Of a DNA stretch of 64,000 nt, positions 40,448 through 49,150 are shown piece by piece. Both the position numbers and the translations under genes were made by a program. Under the pieces are notes generated by a model. That model worked only from the letters and a program-made list of their open reading frames with translations, was not told the origin of the DNA and did no database searches. The DNA is taken from the NCBI RefSeq assembly GCF_019737615.1, contig NZ_JAHKKS010000006.1, forward strand, positions 62,001 through 126,000. The letters run 5' to 3'. Source of the DNA: Sphingobium xanthum (lineage in GTDB: Bacteria > Pseudomonadota > Alphaproteobacteria > Sphingomonadales > Sphingomonadaceae). Every line of letters starts with the position of its first letter. Position 1 is the stretch's first letter.

Positions 40448-40540
40448 TCGGCACAAAAGCGTGTCGATCATGTCGCGGGCGGTTCACAAGAAGCCCGCAC
40501 GCCCCTACAGCTTGCGCAAGTTTCAGGTCGAGGGGGATGC

Positions 40541-42154
40541 ATGGCGGACGAGGCACAAGCTGTCGAGAGCGGCGAGGACAAGCAGTCGGTCTCGCTGGTG
40601 ATCGGCGCCTCGTCGCTGGGCACCATCTTCGAGTGGTACGACTTCTTCATCTACGGCACGCTGGCCGCGAGCGGCATCATCGGCCGCACCTTCTTCCCGG
40701 CCGGCAGCGAGACCATGCAGACCCTGCTGGCCTGGGCCGGTTTTGCGGTCGGCTTCGGTTTCCGGCCGCTCGGCGCGATCCTGTTCGGCTATCTCGGCGA
40801 TCGCCTCGGCCGCAAATATACCTTTCTCGCGACGATCCTGCTGATGGGCGTGGCCACCGCCGGCGTCGGCATGGTGCCCTCGGCCGAGACGATCGGCATT
40901 GCGGCGCCGATCCTGATCCTGCTGCTGCGCATCTGCCAGGGGCTGGCGCTGGGCGGTGAATATGGCGGCGCGGCGATCTATGTCGCAGAGCATGCTCCGC
41001 AGGGCCGCTCGGGTTTCTATACGAGCTTCATTCAGGCCTCGGTGGCGGGCGGTTTCGTCCTCTCGCTGGCGGTTGTCCTGGGCGTGAAAGGCAGCATGTC
41101 GATTGAAGCCTGGGACAGCTGGGGCTGGCGCCTGCCGCTGCTGCTCTCGCTGGTCCTGCTCGCGATCTCGGTCTGGATGCGCGCCAAGCTGAAGGAAAGC
41201 CCGGTGTTCGAGGAGATGCGCAAGGAAGGGAAGATGGCGCGCAATCCCTTCGTCGAGAGCTTCACTTATCCCGGCAATGGGCGGCGCCTGTTCGTCGCCC
41301 TGTTCGGCGTCGCGGCGGGTCTGACGGTGATCTTCTACACCGCGCTCTTCTCCGTCCTGTCCTTCCTGCAAGGGCCGATGAAGGTCGAGGCGACGACGGC
41401 GCAGATCATCGTCGCGGTCGGCGCGCTGGTCGGGTCCGGCTGGTTCGTCCTGTTCGGCCACCTCTCGGACAAATACGGCCGCCGCCGCATCATCGGCATC
41501 GGCTATGCGTTGACCCTCGTGCTGCTGATGCCGATCTTCTGGCTGATCGGCAGCCATGCCAATCCAGGCCTCGCCGCGCAGAGCGCGAAGGCGCCGATCG
41601 TCGTGACCGGATCGGGCTGCACCTATGATCCCTTCGCCAGCCCGCAGACGACGCCCTGCGGCCGCGTGCTGGAGCAACTCACTGGCAAGGGCGTGGCATA
41701 CAGGATCGAGCAGGGCGACGGCATGCGCGTCACGATCGGCGGCGCGCAAGTCGCCAATCCGGATGGAGAGGGGTTGACGCAGGCCATCGCTGCGGCGGGC
41801 TATGATCTCTCCCCACAAGTGCCGCCGCTGCCTAATCTGATGGTCGTCCTGCTCGGCGTGATCGCGCTCAGCTTCCTCTCGGGCATTACCTATGGCCCGG
41901 TCGCGGCGCTGCTGAGCGAGATGTTCCCGCCTGCGGTGCGCTACAGCTCGCTCTCCATCCCCTATCATTTCGGCACCGGCTATTTCGGCGGGTTCCTGCC
42001 GCTGATCGCGGGCTATATCGTCGCCAAGACGGGCGATCCCTATGCGGGCCTCTGGTACACGCTGGCCGTCGTCGGGGTGGCGCTGCTGGTGATCCTGTGG
42101 GGCGAGGGCAGGAGCTGGTCGAAGGGGGTCGACGCCGCCGGGACGCCGCGCTAA
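40541..42154 (+). CDS. MFS transporter of the metabolite:H+ symporter (MHS) family
   Basis: A 537-residue 12-TM protein. The first TM region has GTIFEWYDFFIYG, followed by GFAVGFGFRPLGAILFGYLGDRLGRKY, CQGLALGGEYGGA and GHLSDKYGRRR, all MHS hallmarks shared with KgtP, ProP and ShiA. Substrates are usually dicarboxylates, betaines or related acids. Unusually, an extra segment of about 95 residues (338-431) with two cysteines (Cys360, Cys373) lies between the membrane helix ending LIGSH and the one starting NLMVVLLGV. GAGGGGGATG precedes the start. It follows pccA by 93 bases. Confidence 0.9.
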   Translation: MADEAQAVESGEDKQSVSLVIGASSLGTIFEWYDFFIYGTLAASGIIGRTFFPAGSETMQTLLAWAGFAVGFGFRPLGAILFGYLGDRLGRKYTFLATILLMGVATAGVGMVPSAETIGIAAPILILLLRICQGLALGGEYGGAAIYVAEHAPQGRSGFYTSFIQASVAGGFVLSLAVVLGVKGSMSIEAWDSWGWRLPLLLSLVLLAISVWMRAKLKESPVFEEMRKEGKMARNPFVESFTYPGNGRRLFVALFGVAAGLTVIFYTALFSVLSFLQGPMKVEATTAQIIVAVGALVGSGWFVLFGHLSDKYGRRRIIGIGYALTLVLLMPIFWLIGSHANPGLAAQSAKAPIVVTGSGCTYDPFASPQTTPCGRVLEQLTGKGVAYRIEQGDGMRVTIGGAQVANPDGEGLTQAIAAAGYDLSPQVPPLPNLMVVLLGVIALSFLSGITYGPVAALLSEMFPPAVRYSSLSIPYHFGTGYFGGFLPLIAGYIVAKTGDPYAGLWYTLAVVGVALLVILWGEGRSWSKGVDAAGTPR

Positions 42155-42163
42155 CCCGCGCCG

Positions 42164-43210
42164 ATGACCGATAAAGCCTCGGCGCCGCTGGCGCTGCATC
42201 TGGACAGTGCTGCGCTCAGGGCCAACTGGCAGTGGCTGGCGAAAGCGAGCGGCAATGCGCGCTGCGCCGCCGCGATCAAGGCCAATGGTTATGGCCTGGG
42301 CGCGGTCGAGGTGTTGCATCATCTGAAAGCTGCGGGTTGCCGGGATTTCTTCGTCGCTACCTGGCAGGAAGCCGCCGAAGTACTTCCGAATCTGGGCGAG
42401 GCATCGCTGTCCGTGCTGCACGGCGTGCGTGAGGAGGATATGGCCGACGCCCTCGGCTCGAAAGCTCGCCCGGTGCTGAACAGCGCTGCGCAGGTCGCGC
42501 GCTGGAAGGCGGTCGGCGGCGGGGCGTGCGACGTCATGATCGACACCGGCATGAACCGTCTCGGCCTCGATCCGCGCGAAGCCTCTGCGGATTTGCTCGA
42601 CGGCCTGACCATCGAGACTCTGCTCAGCCATCTCGCCTGCGCCGATGAGGATCACCCCCTCAATACCGCGCAACTCGCGGCCTTTCGCGATCTCGCCGCG
42701 CGCATCCCGGCCCGCCGCTACAGTATCGCAAACAGCGCCGGCATCCTGCTCGGCGCCGACTATGCCTTCGATCTGACGCGGCCCGGTCTTGCCCTCTATG
42801 GCGGCATCGCGCGTCCCGAGGCGGCAGGGCATATCGCGCAGGTCGTGCGCCCGCGCGCCCAGATCCTGCAGCGCCGCCAATTGAGGGCCGGGGAGTCGAT
42901 CGGCTATGGCGCGACCTTCGTGGCGGACGCGCCGCGCGAGGTAGCGATTCTCAACATTGGCTATGCGGATGGCTATCTGCGCGGCTTCTCGGGGAGGGGC
43001 GGCGCCCTGCTCGACGGACGGCGCCTGCCCCTGCTCGGTCGGGTCTCGATGGACCTCGTCGCGATTGATGTCAGCGATGCGCCCGATCTGTCGGACTGCG
43101 ACTGGCTGGAGATCGAATATGATCTGTCGACCGCGGCCGTGCAGTCCGGCCTCTCGCAATACGAGCTGCTGACGACAATGGGCCGCCGTTATGCGCGAGT
43201 CTGGCGCTGA
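42164..43210 (+). CDS. alr: Alanine racemase
   Basis: A PLP enzyme that interconverts L- and D-alanine for cell-wall synthesis. The 348-residue protein has Lys39 in AAIKANGYGLG, the second-domain SIGYGATF tyrosine loop, DVMIDTGMNRLG, HLACADE, and the C-terminal LLGRVSMDLVAIDVSD. It follows the transporter by 9 bases and is likely in the same unit. The TGA stop abuts that of the convergent kinase gene (TGATCA). Confidence 0.95.
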   Translation: MTDKASAPLALHLDSAALRANWQWLAKASGNARCAAAIKANGYGLGAVEVLHHLKAAGCRDFFVATWQEAAEVLPNLGEASLSVLHGVREEDMADALGSKARPVLNSAAQVARWKAVGGGACDVMIDTGMNRLGLDPREASADLLDGLTIETLLSHLACADEDHPLNTAQLAAFRDLAARIPARRYSIANSAGILLGADYAFDLTRPGLALYGGIARPEAAGHIAQVVRPRAQILQRRQLRAGESIGYGATFVADAPREVAILNIGYADGYLRGFSGRGGALLDGRRLPLLGRVSMDLVAIDVSDAPDLSDCDWLEIEYDLSTAAVQSGLSQYELLTTMGRRYARVWR

Positions 43211-44668
43211 TCAGCTCGGCTGTATGCTGAGGCCAGTCTGCGTGTTGCGCACGACATCGCGCAGACCCCGCACGATCTGCAGCACCGTTGCCGGCTTGCG
43301 GATCGACCGGCAGCTGGCGAACTCTTGGACATATTCCAGGTCCTCGTAACCGGTGCAGAACAGGAACGGGATGCCGAGCTTGCGCAGCGAGCGCGCAAGC
43401 GGAAACACCGGCATACCGGCGAGATCGACATCCAGAATGGCGACGTCCGGCTTCTTGCTCTTGCTGTCGGAGAGCAGGCGATTGGCCTCTTCGATCGATC
43501 CAGCGACGCCGAGGATCGACCATCCGAACTCCTCGAGCGACCTGCTCATCTGCATGGCAAGTAACGGCTCGTCCTCGACGATCAGCAATGTTCCGATATC
43601 GTCGCTTTCTGCGGCCTGGGACGTCGCCATGCCTTTCCCCTTGATGACCGGCCGCGCGGCGGGCCTCTCTCCACTCACCTGCAAAACGCTCTCGGGAAGG
43701 ATGAGTTTCAGCTCATAGCCTTCCTTGTGCCAAAGGCTCTCCATCTCGCCGCATAGCTGGTTCTGCGCGATCTGCTGGATGAGACTGGTGCCGAAACCAG
43801 GCTGTTGCGGCGGTACCACGTCCGGGCCGCCGCGCTCGCGCCAGATCATTTCGACACTGTCGTTCTCGAGTTTGCGCCAGGAAAAATCGACATGTCCGCC
43901 GCGCCGCGAGAGCGCGCCATATTTGACGGCATTGGTCGCGAGCTCATGAATCAGCATGCTGACCGGTTGCACCGCACGGGCTGACAGTTTGAGCTCCGGG
44001 CCCTTGCAGGTGAAGCTGGCGGGGTCGGCATAGGTGCTGATCTCGTCCTCTGCTGCCTGCAACAGGGACGCGCCTTGCCAGCGCCCGCGCGCGAGAAGCC
44101 CATGCGCGCGCGACATGGCGGCGATCCGCCCGGCGAGCGATTCGGCATAAGCTTCGCGGGTCGGCGCCTGGGTCAGTGAAACCAGCGATGAGACGATGGC
44201 GAGGATATTCTTGGCGCGATGATCCACTTCACGCGCCAGCAGTGCTTGCGCTTCTTCGAAGGCGAGGCGCTCGGTGATATCGCGCAGAATGACAGTTGAG
44301 ATGCGCTCATGGCCGGTCTGCGCCTGCGAAATCGACGCTTCGACGGGGAATTCCTCGCCGTCGGCCCGCACGGCATTGATCGCGCCCAAAGCCCCCATGC
44401 GGCGGCCCGTCTCGCCGGTCTCCGAAAACCGTTCGATATGACCTTTGTGCTGCGCATGATAGCGCGCCGGAATGAAGCGCTCGATCGGCGTACCCATCAC
44501 TTCCTCGGCGGTAATGCCGAACATCTGCTCGGCCGCCGGATTGAAGCAGATGATGCGCTGTGTCTCATCGACGCTGATGATCGCGTCCATCGCCGTCGCG
44601 ATGATCGCTTCCAGTCGTTGATGAGTTTGGGCGTGTGTCGCCCCCCTGTCGATGAAGCCGGACATCAT
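43211..44668 (-). CDS. PAS - HWE histidine kinase - receiver hybrid protein
   Basis: The 485-residue protein starts with a PAS domain (about 16-135; IISVDETQRIICFNPAAEQMFG). The HWE-type kinase region has the H-box REVDHRAKN with phospho-acceptor His150 and N-box HELATNAVKYGALS. A C-terminal receiver (about 359-475) carries Glu365-Asp366, phospho-acceptor Asp413 (AILDVDL), Thr439 and Lys458. HWE kinases often act in light or general stress signalling in alphaproteobacteria. The order kinase then receiver suggests phosphate sink or inhibition. Start is one of two tandem ATG codons. Confidence 0.9.
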   Translation of the reverse strand: MMSGFIDRGATHAQTHQRLEAIIATAMDAIISVDETQRIICFNPAAEQMFGITAEEVMGTPIERFIPARYHAQHKGHIERFSETGETGRRMGALGAINAVRADGEEFPVEASISQAQTGHERISTVILRDITERLAFEEAQALLAREVDHRAKNILAIVSSLVSLTQAPTREAYAESLAGRIAAMSRAHGLLARGRWQGASLLQAAEDEISTYADPASFTCKGPELKLSARAVQPVSMLIHELATNAVKYGALSRRGGHVDFSWRKLENDSVEMIWRERGGPDVVPPQQPGFGTSLIQQIAQNQLCGEMESLWHKEGYELKLILPESVLQVSGERPAARPVIKGKGMATSQAAESDDIGTLLIVEDEPLLAMQMSRSLEEFGWSILGVAGSIEEANRLLSDSKSKKPDVAILDVDLAGMPVFPLARSLRKLGIPFLFCTGYEDLEYVQEFASCRSIRKPATVLQIVRGLRDVVRNTQTGLSIQPS

Positions 44669-44721
44669 TGAGGAACGGACTCCCTGCCCGCTGATATTAT
44701 TCTCAAGTACCCGGCAGGAAG

Positions 44722-44750
44722 ATCATAGCGGAGATATTCTCTATAACCAA
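44722..44750 (-). promoter_or_regulatory. Putative sigma-70-type promoter of the HWE kinase gene
   Basis: On the minus strand TTGGTT (44750-44745), a 17-base spacer and TATGAT (44727-44722) precede the kinase start by about 54 bases. Only the -10 box is close to consensus, so this is tentative. Confidence 0.35.
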
Positions 44751-44767
44751 CCGTAAAATAACGCCAA

Positions 44768-44800
44768 AACGGGACCATGATTTGCTATCATGATCCCGTT
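44768..44800 (-). terminator. Intrinsic terminator downstream of phbA
   Basis: A 14-base inverted repeat (44768-44781 with 44787-44800, one C-A mismatch that is G-U on the minus strand) with loop of five. On the minus strand the stem ends in CCCGTTTTGG, giving a short T tract, and lies 47 bases after the phbA stop. Confidence 0.75.
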
Positions 44801-44846
44801 CGCATTCTAAGTGACGCGAAGAATTTCCGCCCCGTAATTGGCGATT

Positions 44847-46019
44847 TTATCTTTCGATGCACATGGCGATGCCCATGCCGCCACCGATGCAGAGCGTCGC
44901 CAGACCCTTGTGCGCGTCACGGCGCATCAATTCGTAGATCAGGGTGGTGAGGATGCGCGCGCCGGATGCGCCGATCGGGTGGCCGATGGCGATCGCGCCG
45001 CCGTTCACGTTGACGATGTCGGGGTTCCAGCCCAGCTCCTTGCCGACCGCCAGCGCCTGCGCGGCAAAGGCTTCGTTCGCTTCGATCAGGTCCAGGTCGG
45101 CGATCTTCCAGCCGGCCTTGTCGAGCGCGATCCGGCTCGCGGGGGCCGGACCGATGCCCATGACCGAGGGATCGACGCCGCAAGTCGCCCAGCTCGCGAT
45201 GCGCGCGAGGACGGGGGCGCCGCGCGCCGCTGCCTCGTCGGCCGACATCACGACCAGCGCTGCGGCACCGTCGTTAAGGCCGCTCGCATTGCCGGCCGTC
45301 ACCGTGCCGTCCTTCTTGAAGGCGGGACGCAGGCTGGCCATGGCCTCGACCGTCGCACCGGCGCGGATATATTCGTCCGCATCGACGATTGTGTCGCCCT
45401 TGCGGCCGGGGATCGTCACCGCCGTGATCTCGTCGGCAAACTTGCCTGCCGCGCGCGCCGCCTCGGCCTTGTTCTGGCTGGCGGCGGCGAACTCGTCCTG
45501 CGCCTCGCGGCTGATCTGATACTGCTCCGCCAGATTCTCCGCCGTGATGCCCATATGATAATCGTTGAAGGCGTCCCACAGGCCGTCCTTCACCATCGTG
45601 TCGATGAGGCTCACATTGCCCATCTTGGTGCCCGCGCGCAGGAACTGCGCATGGGGCGAGAGCGACATGCTCTCCTGGCCGCCGGCGATCATGATCGAGG
45701 CGTCGCCGGTCTTGATCGCCTGCGCAGCAAGCGCGACCGAGCGCAGACCCGATCCGCAGACCTGGTTGATCGCGAAGGCCGTGCGGCTCACCGGGATGCC
45801 CGCTTTGACGGCAGCCTGGCGCACCGGGTTCTGGCCCTGCGCCGTGGTCAGGACGTGACCGAAGATCACTTCCGAGACGTCGTCAGCTGCAACGCCCGCC
45901 TGCTCCAGCGCGGCCTTGATCGCGATGCTGCCGAGGTCATGCGCGGGCGTGTTGGCGAAGCTGCCGAGAAAGCTGCCGACCGGCGTGCGCTTGGCGGCGG
46001 TGATGACGATATCGGTCAT
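44847..46019 (-). CDS. phbA: Acetyl-CoA acetyltransferase (beta-ketothiolase)
   Basis: The 390-residue thiolase condenses two acetyl-CoA to acetoacetyl-CoA, the first step of polyhydroxybutyrate synthesis, or works in reverse. It has Cys88 in [35 protein letters not shown] and Cys377 in CIGGGMG. It is in the same direction as the PhaC-like gene and close to phaR, supporting the PHA assignment. phbB is not in the window. Confidence 0.94.
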   Translation of the reverse strand: MTDIVITAAKRTPVGSFLGSFANTPAHDLGSIAIKAALEQAGVAADDVSEVIFGHVLTTAQGQNPVRQAAVKAGIPVSRTAFAINQVCGSGLRSVALAAQAIKTGDASIMIAGGQESMSLSPHAQFLRAGTKMGNVSLIDTMVKDGLWDAFNDYHMGITAENLAEQYQISREAQDEFAAASQNKAEAARAAGKFADEITAVTIPGRKGDTIVDADEYIRAGATVEAMASLRPAFKKDGTVTAGNASGLNDGAAALVVMSADEAAARGAPVLARIASWATCGVDPSVMGIGPAPASRIALDKAGWKIADLDLIEANEAFAAQALAVGKELGWNPDIVNVNGGAIAIGHPIGASGARILTTLIYELMRRDAHKGLATLCIGGGMGIAMCIER

Positions 46020-46085
46020 GTGGCGAATCCCTAGATTGAGGCGCCGCGAGGCGCGTTGGTCAGTCCGTCGCGCGGGCCTGTATCA

Positions 46086-47108
46086 TCAGCCGCCACAGCG
46101 CGAAAGCCAGTCGCTCAATCCTCTCCACAGACTTGCTTCCGCCCGGCCGCCGATCATCATGCCGACATGCCCGAGCGTCAGGTCGATCCGCTCCCGCGAG
46201 GGAGGGGTGGTCGCGGCCGGGACGATCCTGTCGCTGGTCGAGGCAATGGCGAGCGTCGGGCAATCGAGCTTGCCGGGGTCCACGACCGTGCCCTGGATCG
46301 TCCATCGGCCGGTGCCGGTGATATTGGTGCCGTAGCAGCCTTCGGCAAGGTCGCGCCCGGCGGAAAGCGTCAACGGCGCACCTTCATTGGCCCAGTCCTC
46401 CAGCGCGATGAAGCCATGATAGGCGGGCGTGCCTTCCTCCACCTCGCCGAAATTCGCATATTTGGCGATGGTACGCTCCGGATCGAGCGCCCAGAAACCG
46501 GTCTGAAAGACTTCCATCGGCACGAGGCCGAGGCTCTCGCAGCCCGGCTTTGCCTGCGCCCAGGTCTCGGCAAGCTTCCCGCGGAACGTCTCGTCATACT
46601 CGGCGAAGTCCCAGGGCGCGGCAATGGTGGCGACGCCGGCCGCCGGTCTCCCAAGCGCCTGCAGTCGCGCGGCGGCTCCGATGGAGAGCGTGCCGCCGAG
46701 GCAATAGCCGACAAGAAGGGGCGGGCGGTCCAGGGTCGCGAGCAGGGGTAGGAGCAACGCCTCGATATGGCCGGCGAGATCGCTTTCACGATCCTTCGCC
46801 GCGTCAGGGGCGCCCCAGTCCACCAGATAGGCATCATGCCCTTCGCGCAGCAGAAAGCGCAGCAGCGATCGCTGTTCGGTTAGGTCCAGCACGTTCGGCG
46901 GGTTGATAAGCGAGGGGACGAGCACCACCGGCCTCTTGCTGCGTGCATCCTGTGCAGTTTGTGCAGCGCGGTTTCGCGTGAGCAAAGCAGCACGGCCATG
47001 CCGCGCAACAATTTCGGGCGGACAAGGCTCGATTCGGCGTTCCGCGGCCTGGAAACGCCGCAAACCGGCGAAGGCGCGGCGTCTTAATTCAGCATCTTGT
47101 GCCGTCAT
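46086..47108 (-). CDS. PHA-synthase-like alpha/beta hydrolase (Cys nucleophile)
   Basis: A 340-residue protein with the PHA-synthase-type lipase box GYCLGGT, whose nucleophile is Cys136, plus YLVDWGAPD after helix motifs typical of PhaC, LVPSLINPPNVLDL, and late Asp (TSDRIVP) and His (LGHVGMM) residues. It lacks the long N-terminal domain of class I PhaC and is of class III length. It is adjacent to phbA and divergent from phaR. Whether it polymerises or depolymerises PHA is not clear. ATG 47108 is favoured. Confidence 0.78.
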   Translation of the reverse strand: MTAQDAELRRRAFAGLRRFQAAERRIEPCPPEIVARHGRAALLTRNRAAQTAQDARSKRPVVLVPSLINPPNVLDLTEQRSLLRFLLREGHDAYLVDWGAPDAAKDRESDLAGHIEALLLPLLATLDRPPLLVGYCLGGTLSIGAAARLQALGRPAAGVATIAAPWDFAEYDETFRGKLAETWAQAKPGCESLGLVPMEVFQTGFWALDPERTIAKYANFGEVEEGTPAYHGFIALEDWANEGAPLTLSAGRDLAEGCYGTNITGTGRWTIQGTVVDPGKLDCPTLAIASTSDRIVPAATTPPSRERIDLTLGHVGMMIGGRAEASLWRGLSDWLSRCGG

Positions 47109-47211
47109 GGACCATAAAATGGACAGAAACAGCGGAAGTGGGCGTGGTCCATGTTGCGATGCGGAAAGAATAGATGCTATGCTGCGCGCACCGGAGGGTG
47201 GAGCATCCAAC

Positions 47212-47766
47212 ATGGCACGATCTAAGTCTGGCGGCGAATCGGGTACCATCGTCATCAAGAAATACGCCAACCGGCGCCTCTATGACACGGAAACGTCGAG
47301 CTACATCACGCTCGAGCTGCTTTCGCAGATGACGCGGGAGGGTCGCGATTTCGTTGTCGTCGATGCCAAGTCCGGCGAGGACATCACGCACAATGTGCTG
47401 ACCCAGATCATCATGGAAGAGGAACAGCGCGGCGAGAACATGCTGCCGGTCAGCTTCCTGCGCCAGCTCATCTCGCTCTATGGCGACTCCATGCAGTCCA
47501 TGGTGCCGCAATATCTCGAAGCGAGCATGGAAGCCTTCCGCAAGAACCAGCAGCAGTTCCAGGAAGCGATGCAGGGCGCCTTCGCCGGCGGCCCCTTCGC
47601 CGAGATCGCCAAGCGCAACATGGAAATGCTGAACGCAGCTGCTGCTGCGTTCAAGCCGGCTGTTCCGCCCAAGACTCCCGCCAAAAGCGAGGGCGGAGAC
47701 GAGGTCGCCGAACTCAAGGCCCAGCTCGCTGCGCTCAACGCAAAGATCGACAAGCTCGGCGGCTGA
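47212..47766 (+). CDS. phaR: Polyhydroxyalkanoate synthesis repressor PhaR
   Basis: PhaR senses PHA granules and represses phasin genes. The 184-residue protein starts with the PHB/PHA accumulation regulator DNA-binding domain (IVIKKYANRRLYDTETSSYI...), then a PHB-binding region (DFVVVDAKSGEDITHNVLTQIIMEEEQ and LPVSFLRQLISLYGDSMQ), and an Ala/Lys-rich tail with a short coiled coil (EVAELKAQLAALNAKIDKLGG). The ATG at 47212 follows a GGAG site. It is divergent from the PhaC-like gene, 103 bases apart. Confidence 0.95.
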   Translation: MARSKSGGESGTIVIKKYANRRLYDTETSSYITLELLSQMTREGRDFVVVDAKSGEDITHNVLTQIIMEEEQRGENMLPVSFLRQLISLYGDSMQSMVPQYLEASMEAFRKNQQQFQEAMQGAFAGGPFAEIAKRNMEMLNAAAAAFKPAVPPKTPAKSEGGDEVAELKAQLAALNAKIDKLGG

Positions 47767-47772
47767 TCGGCA

Positions 47773-47795
47773 CGGGCGGATTTCTTATCCGTCCG
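47773..47795 (+). terminator. Hairpin downstream of phaR
   Basis: A 9-bp stem (47773-47781 with 47787-47795, one G-U pair) with loop TTCTT begins 6 bases after the phaR stop. There is no T tract after it, so it may stabilise the mRNA end rather than act as a strong intrinsic terminator. Confidence 0.5.
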
Positions 47796-47848
47796 CAAAT
47801 CCCTGAAGCATAGCAACTGGCACGATCGTCACCACCTGGACGATATAG

Positions 47849-48484
47849 TCATTCCCCCGGCAGATAAACACTCTGCCGGACGGTGATCCTGCCCACGATC
47901 GCAGCCAGCAACAGGCTGGCCGGGACGAAGGTCGCGTCCGAGACGATGGTCAGCGTTTCGACGTAGGACATGACCTCCGTGGACGTCTCTTCAGATTCGA
48001 GCCGGAAAGCGACGAGGCCGGTGAGGTTCGAGAAGATCCAGAACGTCCACCACCAGCCCAGCAGCGGCGTTGACTTCACGATTTCCCAGTCGCGCGGCTC
48101 GATGCTGGCTTTCCAGATCTCCTTCATCGCCACGAACGGCATGCCGAGGCAGGCGATCGGCACGAAATACCAGCCGACGGCCCAGCCGGGCGAGGGGCCG
48201 AGTCCCTGTGCGCCGATGCGATGGACATTGGCGCTCGCGCAATAGGTCCAGCGCAGGAAGACGATCGCCCCGGCGATGAAGATAACGGCTTGGCCCAGGG
48301 AAACCAGCGCGTAGGGCATGCTGCCGCTCGCCTCGTCCATGAAGCCCGGTCCGGCCAGGAGCGCGATGGTCACGGCCAGCGCACAGATGGCCGCCTGGGC
48401 GCAGAGCAGCCCCTGCGACCAGGCGCCCGTGCCGCGCAGATCGTAGAGGCCAAGTCCGGCTTGGGTGTCGCTACCGGTCGCCAT
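47849..48484 (-). CDS. DUF4328 multi-pass membrane protein
   Basis: A 211-residue protein with four or five hydrophobic helices and the DUF4328 pattern: FLRWTYCASANVHRIGAQGLGPSPGWAVGWYFVPIACLGMPFVAMKEIWKAS (shown in parts) and WWWTFWIFSN. ATG 48484 overlaps the stop of the preceding gene by one base, so the two are coupled. The family has no known function. Confidence 0.82.
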   Translation of the reverse strand: MATGSDTQAGLGLYDLRGTGAWSQGLLCAQAAICALAVTIALLAGPGFMDEASGSMPYALVSLGQAVIFIAGAIVFLRWTYCASANVHRIGAQGLGPSPGWAVGWYFVPIACLGMPFVAMKEIWKASIEPRDWEIVKSTPLLGWWWTFWIFSNLTGLVAFRLESEETSTEVMSYVETLTIVSDATFVPASLLLAAIVGRITVRQSVYLPGE

Positions 48485-48975
48485 CAGCCCGGCTGGACTG
48501 CCGGCTGCTCGATTGCCGCTGTGTAGCCGCCGTCCTCGTCGAACTGGGCCTTCGCCTCGCGCGCGCCCTTGCTCATGAAGATATAGCCGACGACCGCCAG
48601 GATGAAGAGCGCGACGCCGAGCATCGGCACGTTCCCGTCGATCATGACGCGGAAGATGACCCAGGCGAGGTTGACCGCGCCGAGCAGGATGAACAGCTTG
48701 GTATTGGCACCGCCCGCGAACTTGTAATAGCTCTCTCCCGTGCGCGACCGGAAGCCGTGTATACCTTTGATATCGAAGGTGCTGAACAGGTAGAAGCGGC
48801 CGCTCGCGCCCTCGGTCAGCGCATCCGCGAGTTCCTGCGAGACGACCTGCTTGGTGACGGTGCGGCTCGATCCGTCCGCCTGCTTGAAGCGGATGCTCTT
48901 GTAGATCGCGATGCCGCCCCGGGCGCGCTTGATGTCGATCTCCTCGATCGTGCCGTCGATGATGGATGTGCTCAC
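48484..48975 (-). CDS. Hypothetical membrane-associated protein
   Basis: The 163-residue product has two hydrophobic segments near the C-terminus (ILLGAVNLAWVIF and GVALFILAVVGYIFMSK) after a soluble beta-rich N-terminal domain (GTIEEIDIKRARGGIAIYKSIRF, VSQELADALTEGASGRFYLF). GTG 48975 was chosen because GGGAGGGG lies just upstream; longer starts lack this and overlap the region upstream of proS. It precedes the DUF4328 gene and overlaps it by one base. Family not recognised. Confidence 0.65.
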   Translation of the reverse strand: MSTSIIDGTIEEIDIKRARGGIAIYKSIRFKQADGSSRTVTKQVVSQELADALTEGASGRFYLFSTFDIKGIHGFRSRTGESYYKFAGGANTKLFILLGAVNLAWVIFRVMIDGNVPMLGVALFILAVVGYIFMSKGAREAKAQFDEDGGYTAAIEQPAVQPG

Positions 48976-49150
48976 AGGCCCCTCCCAATGGTCTGGTTGG
49001 TTGGAAAGTCTGTTCTGTTTTTCTGCGAGCCGAACCTGCATTGGATCATGGTGACGGTAGCGAGTCAAGAAAGCGCCGCGAGCGCGCTTTCCCTCCTGCC
49101 GAAGCGTCGCTAAGAGCCAGTCCATTCCCGAACCAGCAAAGCCCGGACCT

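Noticed and set aside
40523..43159. Open frame of about 880 codons on the minus strand opposite the transporter and alr
   Set aside because: Both sense genes are clear families; the antisense product is low-complexity and Arg/Asp/Gln-rich without motifs.
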